Shown: positions 18,897 through 27,829 of the stretch, in pieces | How positions within the stretch are numbered: the stretch's first letter is position 1 | How the letters are laid out: each line of letters opens with the position of its first letter | Assembly: GCA_041398785.1 (NCBI GenBank) | Contig: JAWKUA010000013.1 | Location: 62,001-126,000, forward strand | Origin: Planctomycetaceae bacterium | GTDB lineage: Bacteria; Planctomycetota; Planctomycetia; Planctomycetales; Planctomycetaceae | DNA: 64,000 bases | Reading direction: 5' to 3' | Translations under genes and position numbers: made by a program | The notes under the pieces: generated by a model | What the model was told of the DNA's origin: nothing | The model's database searches: none | Seen by the model: the letters and a program-made list of their open reading frames with translations, nothing else

Positions 18897-20324
18897 ATGC
18901 AGACCCTGAATCCGCGCAAAACTCAGCGCCGCACGTTTCTTGGATCATCCGGAATCGGGATTGGCTCCGCCGCACTCGGCACATTGCTGGCTGGCGAATG
19001 CAGTTCTCGCGCTGACGAACTCAATTCCGGTCTGCCGGGGTTTCCGCAGTTGCCTCAGCGAGTCAAACGGGTCATCTTCCTGTGCATGGCCGGAGGTCCG
19101 TCTCACCTGGAGACATTCGACTATAAGCCGAAGCTGGAGGAAATGGACGGCCAGCCAATGCCGGAATCCTTCACCGCCGGTCAGCCGATTGCTCAGCTGC
19201 AGGGGCAGGAACTGAAGTGCCAGGGGCCGATGACCACGTTTCAGCCGTGCGGTGACAACGGCATCATGATCAGCGACTTCCTGCCGTGGCATCAGAAGAT
19301 GGCGGACGATCTGTGTGTGATCAAATCAATGGTCACGGAGCAGATCAACCACGATCCGGCCCACACTTTTATGAACACCGGCACAGCCATCAGCGGCCGG
19401 CCATCGATGGGATCGTGGGTAACCTACGGCCTGGGCAGCGAATGTCAGGATCTGCCTGGTTTTGTTGTCATGACAAGTGTGGGTGGCCGGAACCCTCAGC
19501 CAATCGCTTCACGTCAGTGGAGTTCAGGATTTCTGCCGGGACGCTTTCAGGGCGTGGAATTCAATTCGACTGGTGCTCCGGTCCATTACCTGGACAATCC
19601 ACCGGGTGTCACAATGGACCGGCAGCGGCAGTTGATTGATTCCATTCGCGATCTCAATCAGCATCGCAATCAGTCGCTGCATAATCCGAAGATTGACACA
19701 CGAATTGCCGCCTACGAAATGGCGTTTCGCATGCAGATGTCGGTCCCCGAACTTGTGGACATGAGCGACGAGCCGAAACATGTACTGGAAGCCTACGGTG
19801 CAACGCCGGGAGACGGATCATACGCTTCCAATTGCCTGTTGGCGCGCCGTCTGGCCGAACGGGGAGTTCGTTTCATTCACCTGTATCACCGAGGCTGGGA
19901 CCATCACGGCGGTCTGGTCCAGTACATGAATACCTGCTGCGGACTGACAGACAAGCCCACGTATGCCCTGATTCAGGATTTGAAACAGCGAGGCATGCTG
20001 GACGACACTCTGGTGATCTGGGGTGGTGAATTCGGTCGCACGCCCATGTATCAGGGCAAGGGCGGAGCGGGCCGGGATCATCACATCAAGGGCTTTTCCA
20101 TGTGGCTGGCAGGAGGCGGCATCAGAGGCGGCATCTCCTATGGTGAAACCGACGAACTTGGTTACAACGCTGTTGAAAACGTGGTCCACGTCCGCGACCT
20201 GCACGCCACGATGCTGTACATGCTGGGCATTGATTACAACCGCTTCTCCGTCAAATACCAGGGACTGGATGTGAAACTGACGGGCGTTGAGGATGCTCGT
20301 GTGATCGATCCCGTCTTCGCCTGA
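18897..20324 (+). CDS. DUF1501 family Tat-exported protein
   Basis: This 475-residue protein begins with a twin-arginine signal (QRRTFLG at residues 10-16, then a hydrophobic stretch), so it should be exported folded. The body matches DUF1501, an alkaline-phosphatase/sulfatase-superfamily-like fold: CMAGGPSHLETFDYKP, GSWVTYGLGSE, HHGGLVQ and EFGRTP are characteristic. DUF1501 proteins are usually encoded beside cytochrome/DUF1549/DUF1553 proteins, as here, and are thought to act together in planctomycete surface or polysaccharide metabolism, though the reaction is unknown. It is intact, unlike its upstream partner. Confidence 0.9.
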   Translation: MQTLNPRKTQRRTFLGSSGIGIGSAALGTLLAGECSSRADELNSGLPGFPQLPQRVKRVIFLCMAGGPSHLETFDYKPKLEEMDGQPMPESFTAGQPIAQLQGQELKCQGPMTTFQPCGDNGIMISDFLPWHQKMADDLCVIKSMVTEQINHDPAHTFMNTGTAISGRPSMGSWVTYGLGSECQDLPGFVVMTSVGGRNPQPIASRQWSSGFLPGRFQGVEFNSTGAPVHYLDNPPGVTMDRQRQLIDSIRDLNQHRNQSLHNPKIDTRIAAYEMAFRMQMSVPELVDMSDEPKHVLEAYGATPGDGSYASNCLLARRLAERGVRFIHLYHRGWDHHGGLVQYMNTCCGLTDKPTYALIQDLKQRGMLDDTLVIWGGEFGRTPMYQGKGGAGRDHHIKGFSMWLAGGGIRGGISYGETDELGYNAVENVVHVRDLHATMLYMLGIDYNRFSVKYQGLDVKLTGVEDARVIDPVFA

Positions 20325-20384
20325 CGTCAACGCGCTGCGCGGGCACATATCTTCCTCAAGTCGCGTCGGAAAGCACTTCATACG

Positions 20385-23300
20385 ATGACCGGTCTGCAAC
20401 GCTCAATTCGTCCGCAAATGAGCACTTCCCTGGCAGGTATCGCGGTACTTCTGGCCGTTGCTGTCTCCGCCCCCGTGATCGCTCAGGATGACCTGGATTT
20501 TGTTCCGGGTCTGCTGACGACCATCACCAGCGACGGCCGCAGCGTGCAGCGGATTGATTCGACGCTGAGTTTCGACTGGGACAATGGTGTGCCGGATGCT
20601 CGAATCGGAAAGGCACCATTCAGCGCTGAATGGAGCGGACGACTGCTTGTACGCCAGCCGGGGTCTCATACGTTCCATGCTCACGTGACCGGGCAGGTAA
20701 CGATCATTGTCGGCGGCGATACGGTGCTGGAGGGTCACGGAACTCGGAATTTCGTTTCAGGAAAACCGGTCGCGCTGGCTCCGGGAGACCACTTGATTGC
20801 GGTCCGGTTTCACACAGAAGGGGTTTCGCAGCCGCGATTGCAGGTCTTCTGGTCGTCGGAGAACTTCACACTGGAACCGCTGCCTGCTGACATTCTTTTT
20901 CGCGAACAGGCAAATGCCGACGTGCAACAACAGGAATCCGGCAAGCTGCTGGTCGACGCGTTTCGCTGTGCGGCGTGTCACCGCGATTCCGCTCCGATGC
21001 AGCCGCAGAAGGCTCCGTCACTGGAACGAGTTGCCGGAAGTCACGTCGGCGAAAGTCTTGTATCGCGGCTGATGAATCCTAATGACGTTGTTTCCAACAG
21101 CCATATGCCCGACTTCGGCTTGTCACGGGATGAGGCCGAAGCCGTGGCTGCATTCCTGTTGAACATATCGCAGAAAGCGCACTCGGACGCGCCGGGGAAA
21201 TTCGATAACAATGACCGCGACGCAGGACGGAAACTGCTGACATCCGTGGGTTGCGTCGCGTGTCACAAAGTTCCCGGCATCAGCATTCCGGAAGTGCCGC
21301 TGTCTGATCCATATGATGCTCCGGACCTGACCGACGTCGCACGACGGCGGCCGGTGGAGTGGCTTGACCGCTGGCTGCGAGATCCCGCATCGCTGAACCC
21401 GGAGCATCGGATGCCTGTATTCGATCTGGATCCAAAACAGCGACGTCAGATTGTCGCAGCACTGCAGAACGCGCAGTCTTCGGCGCCGCTGGACGTTGTC
21501 AAACAGGTGTCGGACGCAGAACAGATCGCTCTTGGCAAACGCATTGTGGAACAGACCAACTGCGCGGCATGCCACGCCATTCCTGGCATCACCCCGCCGC
21601 GTGAGCCCGTCGGGGCACTGACTCAGGCGAGTCTGACTTCCGAAGGGCATCGCTGCATTGACCAGCGGTCGGACAGCGAGTCGACGACCCGTCTGCCGCA
21701 GTTCCGATTCTCCGATACTCAGATCAAACAACTTGCCGCCTGGCTGAAGTCAGTTGACCGGCCGCTGGTCGCTGCCGGCAGTTTCGAACGCGGCGAGCTG
21801 CTGCTGCATCGGAACGGCTGCGTCGCGTGTCACGATCGCAACTTGTCTCGCGGACTGTCGTCGATCGCCGCCAGGCTGCAGGGCGCAGATGCGGAACTCA
21901 GCGGGCAGAGTCAGGCGCTGATTCCTCCGTCACTGACCGCCGTCGGTGACAAACTGAGGGATGATTTTCTGAACAGGGCTGTCGCCGGCGAACAGCCCAA
22001 TCGCAGAATGCCGTGGCTGCTGGTTCGAATGCCCAGGTTCCGTCATTCGCCATCGGAACGCGACGACCTGGTGCAATATCTGATCGCCGCCGATCGCATT
22101 CCCGACGCGGCGGATGATGTTCGACAGGACCTGCTGGCGAACCTGAACCCGGCCGGCGTGAAAGCCACCAGCGACGATTTGCTGCTGGGCAATCGTCTGA
22201 CGGGAGCGGGCGGGTTCAACTGCGTGGCGTGTCACCAGGCAGGTTCGTTTGAGCCGCGCAATGTCGCTCCGGGAACTCGCGGATCGGATCTGATGACGAT
22301 GGGCCAGCGCATCCGGCCGAAGTATTTTCAGCGCTGGATGGCGAATCCGCTGCGAGTCATCGCGGGAGTCGAAATGCCGGCGATCAGGAAGGCGATGCCC
22401 GATGTTCACGGCGGTTCACTTCCAAAGCAGCTCGCCACGATCTGGCATGCTCTGGCCGACGAACGATTCACTCCGCCAACGGTGACCAGCCGCTTCGAAC
22501 AGGTCGTAAACGTCGAACCGGGCGGTCAGCCCAGGATCATTCGCGATGTCTTTACGATCGGCGAAGGCAGGGATCGGCAGGCCGTCGCGCGAGCGATGGC
22601 GATCGGTTTCAGCAACGGCCACAACATTCTGATCGACCTCGACACCATGCAGATTCGCCAGTGGACCGTCGGCGAATTTGCCAGACAGCGAACCGAAGGC
22701 AAGAGCTGGTATTGGGACATGGCGGGCATCACAGTTGCTGCGCCGAATGGCCCGGAGGTGCCGTACAGACTGACGAACGCCGATGCATCGCGAAGTCTGT
22801 TGCCGGTGCCGGATGAATCGCAGACGGCGGAACTGGTCGAATACCGGACGGTGAGTGATGCCATCGAAGTCGTGACGCGATTCCGATTTGATCTGTCAGA
22901 TTCGCATGGTCAGACGGATCGGGATGATGAACCGCACTTCACGACACGGCGCTGGCAGGATGCGAATCGTCCGCTGGAGACCGTCACCGTGCGGTATCGG
23001 TTTGACGAGGCCTCGATGCAGGGCAACAGCACCGGTTGGCGGCAGCTCGTGGAACTGGTTGACGGCCCGCCAGGCTGGAAGCTTTCGGTTCCGATGTTTT
23101 ACGCTGATCGTGGAACCGGCAGTGGAAGTGATGTCTGGGACGGAAGAATCGTGCAGATCCCGGCGGCGGCCGACGTCGATCTGAATCGCGGTGAAAGCGT
23201 CACGTTTCTGACCGGCACATCGACGCGACTTTCCGCGGTCGGCACGGCGGAAATGTTGCCGTCGCCCGTTTCCGACATCGAAGCCGTCACGTCGACGCCC

Positions 23301-24635
23301 GGATTCGACGGCCAGCGCCTTCCGCTGCCCATGTCAATTATGCCGACAGCGATTGCATGGCTGCCGGACGGGCGAATGGTATTCACATCGCTGAAGGGTC
23401 ATGTCTGGATCGCGAGCGATTCTGATGCCGACGGACTGCCGGACGATGTCTCACTATTCGAAGAAGGACTGGCGGCTCCCTTCGGAATCGTGCCGGACGG
23501 CGACTCAATCCTGGTAAGCCACAAGCCGGAGATTCTGCGGCTGACCGACACCGACGGCGATGGTCGAGCAGACCTTCGCGAAGTCTTCGCGTCCGGCTGG
23601 GGATACAACGACAACTATCACGACTGGACCACCGGTCTGATTCGCGATGAGGAAGGCAATTACTTCGCGGGACTTGGCAGTGATTATTCTCAGAAGGAAC
23701 GGCCGAAAAATCAGGACCGCTGGCGAGGCGGCGTGATTCGAATTGATCCGTCCGGCAACGTGACTCCGGTAGCGATGTCGTTTCGATATCCCATGGGCCT
23801 GGCCTTCGATCGCAATGGCAACCTGTGGGCAACCGACAATCAGGGCGTGCAGAACACGTTCAACGAAATCAATCAGATACTTCCCGGAAGACACTATGGC
23901 GTTCCATCCGCTCATCAGCCGACAAACGGGCTGCAGCACGAAACGCCTGGCCTGATGATTCCGCACCCGTGGGTTCGCAGCGTCAACAGCATTTTGTTTC
24001 TGCCGGATGACTACAAAGTCGAAAGCCTGCGCGGGCACGGCATCGGCTGCGAATACGACAACCGCATGTTGATTCGCTTTACCATCCAGGACGTCGGAGG
24101 CGTCCTGCAGGGAGCCAGCTACAACTTCAGCCGTCCGGATTCCAGCGGCGGAGGCAGCAATTTCATCGGCCCGATCTGCTCCGCGATCAGTCCGGCGGGA
24201 GAACTTTACATTGGCAGCATCTGGGACAGCGGCTGGCAGGGAGGTCAGAACAACGGCGGCATGACTCGGTTGCTTCCATCGAAAAACGGACTGCCCAACG
24301 GGATTCGGGAACTGCGAGCCACAGCGACGGGCTTTGAAGTCGAATTCTTCGAACCCATCGATGAAGCCGCCGCGCGCAATCCCGAGAGCTGGTCGATTCA
24401 GGGCTACACGCGAGTCTGGGGCGGCGACTACGCGACGCCCGATTCCGGCCGCCGCGCGCTGACACCCTCGCAGATCCGCATCGACGAAGATCGACGGCTG
24501 GTCCGATTTGATGTCGACGAACTTAAGCCGGGGTACATGTACGATGTGGCCGTGACCGGTCCGCTGGCCGATTCGGAACAGATGTGGCCCGTCGAGGGAC
24601 ACTATTCCATGAAAGTCGTACCGAATCCGGAGTGA
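20385..24635 (+). CDS. Secreted multihaem PA14/sorbosone-dehydrogenase-like protein
   Basis: This 1416-residue protein has a signal peptide (~12-33), a PA14-like carbohydrate-binding domain (~40-175), then five CxxCH haem c sites at 195-199, 290-294, 393-397, 479-483 and 613-617. The C-terminal half resembles the soluble-glucose/L-sorbosone dehydrogenase beta-propeller of planctomycete membrane-bound dehydrogenases (DSDADGLPDD, DTDGDGRADL, YPMGLAFDRNGNLW). It probably oxidises a sugar outside the cytoplasm and passes electrons through the haems (inference). It lies 60 bases after the DUF1501 gene and is probably part of the same operon. An in-frame ATG at 20418 is an alternative start. Confidence 0.85.
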   Translation: MTGLQRSIRPQMSTSLAGIAVLLAVAVSAPVIAQDDLDFVPGLLTTITSDGRSVQRIDSTLSFDWDNGVPDARIGKAPFSAEWSGRLLVRQPGSHTFHAHVTGQVTIIVGGDTVLEGHGTRNFVSGKPVALAPGDHLIAVRFHTEGVSQPRLQVFWSSENFTLEPLPADILFREQANADVQQQESGKLLVDAFRCAACHRDSAPMQPQKAPSLERVAGSHVGESLVSRLMNPNDVVSNSHMPDFGLSRDEAEAVAAFLLNISQKAHSDAPGKFDNNDRDAGRKLLTSVGCVACHKVPGISIPEVPLSDPYDAPDLTDVARRRPVEWLDRWLRDPASLNPEHRMPVFDLDPKQRRQIVAALQNAQSSAPLDVVKQVSDAEQIALGKRIVEQTNCAACHAIPGITPPREPVGALTQASLTSEGHRCIDQRSDSESTTRLPQFRFSDTQIKQLAAWLKSVDRPLVAAGSFERGELLLHRNGCVACHDRNLSRGLSSIAARLQGADAELSGQSQALIPPSLTAVGDKLRDDFLNRAVAGEQPNRRMPWLLVRMPRFRHSPSERDDLVQYLIAADRIPDAADDVRQDLLANLNPAGVKATSDDLLLGNRLTGAGGFNCVACHQAGSFEPRNVAPGTRGSDLMTMGQRIRPKYFQRWMANPLRVIAGVEMPAIRKAMPDVHGGSLPKQLATIWHALADERFTPPTVTSRFEQVVNVEPGGQPRIIRDVFTIGEGRDRQAVARAMAIGFSNGHNILIDLDTMQIRQWTVGEFARQRTEGKSWYWDMAGITVAAPNGPEVPYRLTNADASRSLLPVPDESQTAELVEYRTVSDAIEVVTRFRFDLSDSHGQTDRDDEPHFTTRRWQDANRPLETVTVRYRFDEASMQGNSTGWRQLVELVDGPPGWKLSVPMFYADRGTGSGSDVWDGRIVQIPAAADVDLNRGESVTFLTGTSTRLSAVGTAEMLPSPVSDIEAVTSTPGFDGQRLPLPMSIMPTAIAWLPDGRMVFTSLKGHVWIASDSDADGLPDDVSLFEEGLAAPFGIVPDGDSILVSHKPEILRLTDTDGDGRADLREVFASGWGYNDNYHDWTTGLIRDEEGNYFAGLGSDYSQKERPKNQDRWRGGVIRIDPSGNVTPVAMSFRYPMGLAFDRNGNLWATDNQGVQNTFNEINQILPGRHYGVPSAHQPTNGLQHETPGLMIPHPWVRSVNSILFLPDDYKVESLRGHGIGCEYDNRMLIRFTIQDVGGVLQGASYNFSRPDSSGGGSNFIGPICSAISPAGELYIGSIWDSGWQGGQNNGGMTRLLPSKNGLPNGIRELRATATGFEVEFFEPIDEAAARNPESWSIQGYTRVWGGDYATPDSGRRALTPSQIRIDEDRRLVRFDVDELKPGYMYDVAVTGPLADSEQMWPVEGHYSMKVVPNPE

Positions 24636-24751
24636 TTCAACGCTTCGTTCAGACAAGGGCAGATGCAATGGCGGCAGGATGTCACAAAATGCATTCCGAC
24701 GGCTGCGGCGAATAAATCCTTGAAAGATGTGGTGCCCGGGCAAGCGAACGG

Positions 24752-24834
24752 TTGGGACGCGCAGGCTCCTGCCGAACCGCGTGTGCCAGAGGACGCTTGA
24801 TTGATTAGCAGCGCGGCGGGAGCCTCGCGGTTCC
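24752..24834. repeat. Imperfect inverted repeat, GAGGCTCC family, copy 2
   Basis: The left arm GCAGGCTCCTGCCGAACCGC and right arm GCGGCGGGAGCCTCGCGG are separated by about 30 bases. The arms match those of the copies at 14.3 and 30.7 kb. It is the start of a 673-base gene-free stretch (24636-25308) between the multihaem gene and the tRNA. The stretch otherwise contains the two longer repeats listed next. Confidence 0.75.
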
Positions 24835-24879
24835 GATCGCCATGCCCGTGCGGTTCCTTAATCGTCGGTTGACGGTCCA

Positions 24880-25034
24880 TTCGCGGTGGAGCATGCGGCG
24901 TTTTGGAGTGCGGCGACTCGTCGTCGCTTTGGATCTCTTTTCCGGAACCACCGATGTCAATCGAACGCCGGTTCGGAATTCGACGTAGCCGCTGAAATCC
25001 AAAGCGGCACGATGATCGCACTCCAAAGTATCGC
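24880..25034. repeat. MITE-like palindromic repeat, copy A
   Basis: The unit has long imperfect terminal inverted repeats. The left end reads TTTGGAGTGCGGCGACTCG and CGTCGCTTTGGAT; the right end reads ATCCAAAGCGGCACGATG and CGCACTCCAAAG. A small central palindrome is GAACGCCGGTTC. A second copy follows after a 14-base gap. No protein is credible within it, although long open frames cross it in several phases. Confidence 0.85.
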
Positions 25035-25048
25035 CAACCGGAAACATT

Positions 25049-25208
25049 TCGCGGCGGAGCATGCGGCGTCTTGGAGTGCGACGACTCGTCGTCGCTTTGG
25101 ATCTCTTTTCCGGAACCGCCGATGTCACAGGAATCGAACGCCGGTTCGGAATTCGACGCAGCCGCGAAATCCAAAGCGAAGCTGGATCATCGCACTCCAA
25201 AGTATCGC
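25049..25208. repeat. MITE-like palindromic repeat, copy B
   Basis: A direct repeat of copy A at about 169-base spacing, with scattered substitutions (GGCGTCTTGG for GGCGTTTTGG, an extra CAGGAA before the centre). The same terminal arms, TTGGAGTGCG and CGCACTCCAA, are kept. It ends about 100 bases short of the tRNA gene. Confidence 0.85.
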
Positions 25209-25308
25209 TTGCATAAACAACCAGCCACGGTTCGCGAGCGAACGAACTTTCGGTCAGCAGCGCAGGAAAGAGGCTTCCGACCGATTTCACCGGTGTGTGC
25301 GAGAAAAG

Positions 25309-25395
25309 CGGAGGGGGAGGGATTCGAACCCTCGGTACCGTTGCCGGTACACCGGTTTTCGAGACCGGCACAATCGGCCACTCTGCCACCCCTCC
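25309..25395 (-). tRNA. tRNA-Ser (anticodon CGA)
   Basis: On the minus strand the transcript has acceptor arms GGAGGGG and CCCCTCC, a D-arm GGCAGAGTGGCCGA, an anticodon stem CCGGT/ACCGG with loop CTCGAAA (anticodon CGA), a long variable arm (GTACCGGCAACGGTACC) typical of serine tRNAs, and the T-arm GGGTTCGAATCCC. The length is 87 bases including the discriminator G. CCA is not encoded. Confidence 0.95.
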
Positions 25396-25497
25396 GGTTT
25401 TTCGTTACGATAGCGGCTGCACGTCGCGGACTCCATGATTCCGGGCACGCCGCATTTCCGGGAAAGCCACCGTTTGAACGCAAAGGCAGGTGAAAAT

Positions 25498-26697
25498 ATG
25501 CAGAGGTTCACTCGACGACAAGCCCTGGCATTCGGATCGCTCTCGATTTTCGCGGGATCGGGTCTGCAAACTGTCTTCGCCGCTCAGAAAGACTCGGCCG
25601 CTGAGCCTCAGGACACGCGTTTTCGGGTCGACGAAGTCCGGACGATTTCGCTGCAGCCGTCGCTGTACCACGGCTGGCCGACTCTGGCGAGACGCGGAAA
25701 CGGCGAACTTCTGGTGGTTTGTTCCGGAGGCCGCGAATCGCACGTGTGCCCGTTTGGTCGAGTGGAGCTGATTCGATCACGCGATGACGGAGCAACCTGG
25801 TCGTTTGGCCGGACGCTGACCGACGGGCCGATCGATGACCGCGACGCCGGAATCGTAGAAACGGCGAAAGGCACTCTGCTGGCCACGACATTTACATCCC
25901 TGGCCTACGTTCCGATTCTGCAGCGGGCGATTGAAACACACAACAGCGACAAGCCGTCGATGGATTCGCTGCAACTGCAGCGCTGGCAGGCGGCTCACGC
26001 GCGGATCGCAAGCGATGACGCGCGGTCACAACTGCTGGGCAACTGGATGCTGCGATCGCAGGACGGCGGCGATTCCTGGTCTACGCCGTATCGAGTTCCC
26101 GTGAACAGTCCTCACGGCCCCGTGATGGTCTCCGGGGGACGGCTGATGTATGCCGGAGTCGCTCTGTGGCAGGACGCGCGACGAGTCGGTGTCTGCGTGT
26201 CCGACGACGACGGCCTGTCGTGGCAATGGCTCGCAGACATACCGGTTCGCGAAGGTGACACGTCCGACAACTATCACGAACTTCACGCCGTTGAAGCTGC
26301 GGACGGACGCTGGATCGTGCAGATTCGAAACCACAACGACGCCAACAAAGGCGAGACCCTGCAGACTCATTCCACCGACGAAGGCAAGTCCTGGGCCGAA
26401 CCCTATTCGATCGGAGTCTGGGGTCTGCCGTCGCATCTGCTGCGACTGTCCGATGGACGACTGCTGATGTCGTACGGCCACCGTCGTGCACCGCTGGGCA
26501 ATCAGGTTCGCATCAGCGAAGACAACGGTGCGACGTGGTCGCAGCCGATGGTGATCTACGCGGACGGCACGTCGTCCGATCTGGGGTACCCGTCGACCGT
26601 GGAGACCAGTCCCGGAAATCTGGTGACGGTCTGGTACGAACGTCTTGCGGAATCCCCTGCGGCTCAGTTGCGAATGGCCAGGTGGACGCTGACGTAA
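25498..26697 (+). CDS. Tat-exported BNR-repeat sialidase-like protein
   Basis: This 399-residue protein starts with a twin-arginine signal (FTRRQALAFG), supporting the ATG at 25498 over an upstream in-frame start. Five Asp-box motifs (SRDDGATW, SQDGGDSW, SDDDGLSW, STDEGKSW, SEDNGATW) define a six-bladed BNR sialidase-type beta-propeller. A glycan-hydrolase role is likely, though many planctomycete BNR proteins are not proven sialidases. It is divergently placed next to a tRNA and convergent with a lyase-symporter pair that could process a released sugar acid. Confidence 0.85.
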   Translation: MQRFTRRQALAFGSLSIFAGSGLQTVFAAQKDSAAEPQDTRFRVDEVRTISLQPSLYHGWPTLARRGNGELLVVCSGGRESHVCPFGRVELIRSRDDGATWSFGRTLTDGPIDDRDAGIVETAKGTLLATTFTSLAYVPILQRAIETHNSDKPSMDSLQLQRWQAAHARIASDDARSQLLGNWMLRSQDGGDSWSTPYRVPVNSPHGPVMVSGGRLMYAGVALWQDARRVGVCVSDDDGLSWQWLADIPVREGDTSDNYHELHAVEAADGRWIVQIRNHNDANKGETLQTHSTDEGKSWAEPYSIGVWGLPSHLLRLSDGRLLMSYGHRRAPLGNQVRISEDNGATWSQPMVIYADGTSSDLGYPSTVETSPGNLVTVWYERLAESPAAQLRMARWTLT

Positions 26698-26773
26698 GCT
26701 CCGTGGCGAACGAGTCACGCCGAAAGCGCAGCAACATTGCTGGAGGGCACGCGTCATGACACCGGCGGGAAGT

Positions 26774-27727
26774 TCACAGCTCTTCCAACTGCCGCAGAAT
26801 CTCCCGCAGCACGGGGATGTCGCTGTCGGGGCGCGACGGCGACTCCGGGTGAGTCCGGTCGCTGCGGATCATTCCTCGCAGGTGCAGAAATTGCGCGCAG
26901 GAATGTTTGTAAGCCGGAACCGGATTTCGAAACGCGAAGAAGCCAAGGTACTGCAACACATCGTTCAACTGGTGAAACGCCGGATCTCCGCAGGCCCACA
27001 TCGCGTCTCGCTTCGCAAACAGGTCCGGCGCAAAGCTGCTGAGTCCCAGCAGATAGTCGCTGCCGTACATCACCATATCGATCGCCAGGTCATTTCCCGT
27101 CAGGACCCTGAAGTCGGGTCGCACCTGGTTTCGCAGAGCCAGACGCTGCCATTCGGGCACGCGCTGCAGAGAGGAATGCTTGGCTCCGACGCACGCATTG
27201 ATTTCCAGCAGTCCGCGATATACGTCCAGCGAATAAATCCTGCCGAACGGTGCGAACATCGTTCCCAGTTCAAACGCAATGAACGTTTCGCAGAGTTCGC
27301 CGATCGACCGATAGGCCGCGATGATTTCGTCGTCGTTCTGTTCCGTCAGCCCGTGGGACTGAAAGATGACGGGAATTCCGCCGGCCTGCCGAATCTGTTC
27401 AATGCCGCGGGCATAGGCACTGATGTTGAACGGATCGCCGGGACGATCGGCGACGAACGTGCCCGCGACAAACTCCCGACCTGATGCTATCCGTCCGGTG
27501 CGTTTCAGAACTTCGGCCTTCGTGGCGTCGTCGAGCAGATTGACATAGCCCGTGTCCATGTTGACGGCGGGAATCAGCGACGCATCCAGAGTTCTGTGCA
27601 CGTGAGCTTCGAAGGCGTCCCAGTCCGGATCGCCGCCGGAGGTCAAAGGCAGCAGCACGGCCGACATGCCGGTGATTCGTCGGCTTCGGAGGATTTCCGG
27701 AACAGAAAAAAACTCGGTGTCGCTCAT
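26774..27727 (-). CDS. DapA/NanA-family (dihydrodipicolinate synthase-like) lyase
   Basis: The 317-residue product has the TIM-barrel pattern of the DHDPS/N-acetylneuraminate lyase family: a GMSAVLLPLTSGGDPDW start, and VGAKHSS carrying the Schiff-base lysine. The strand that usually holds the catalytic tyrosine reads IPVIFQSHG, with no tyrosine at the expected place, so the substrate or chemistry may differ from classical enzymes. The ATG at 27727 begins MSDTEFFSVPE and fits the family length. A sodium:solute symporter gene ends 102 bases upstream on the same strand, so the pair probably takes up and cleaves one compound. Confidence 0.8.
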   Translation of the reverse strand: MSDTEFFSVPEILRSRRITGMSAVLLPLTSGGDPDWDAFEAHVHRTLDASLIPAVNMDTGYVNLLDDATKAEVLKRTGRIASGREFVAGTFVADRPGDPFNISAYARGIEQIRQAGGIPVIFQSHGLTEQNDDEIIAAYRSIGELCETFIAFELGTMFAPFGRIYSLDVYRGLLEINACVGAKHSSLQRVPEWQRLALRNQVRPDFRVLTGNDLAIDMVMYGSDYLLGLSSFAPDLFAKRDAMWACGDPAFHQLNDVLQYLGFFAFRNPVPAYKHSCAQFLHLRGMIRSDRTHPESPSRPDSDIPVLREILRQLEEL

Positions 27728-27829
27728 GGTAACCTGATTCCGTACCGCGGAATTTCGTCCCGGCGGCCTGACAGGAAAAGCGCTGGTCTGAAGCGGGCCT
27801 GACATCACTTCCGGCGTGGCGCCGCGTGG

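Noticed and set aside
24602..25413. Open frames in several phases across the repeats near the tRNA
   Set aside because: They encode translated repeat copies and run through the tRNA gene.
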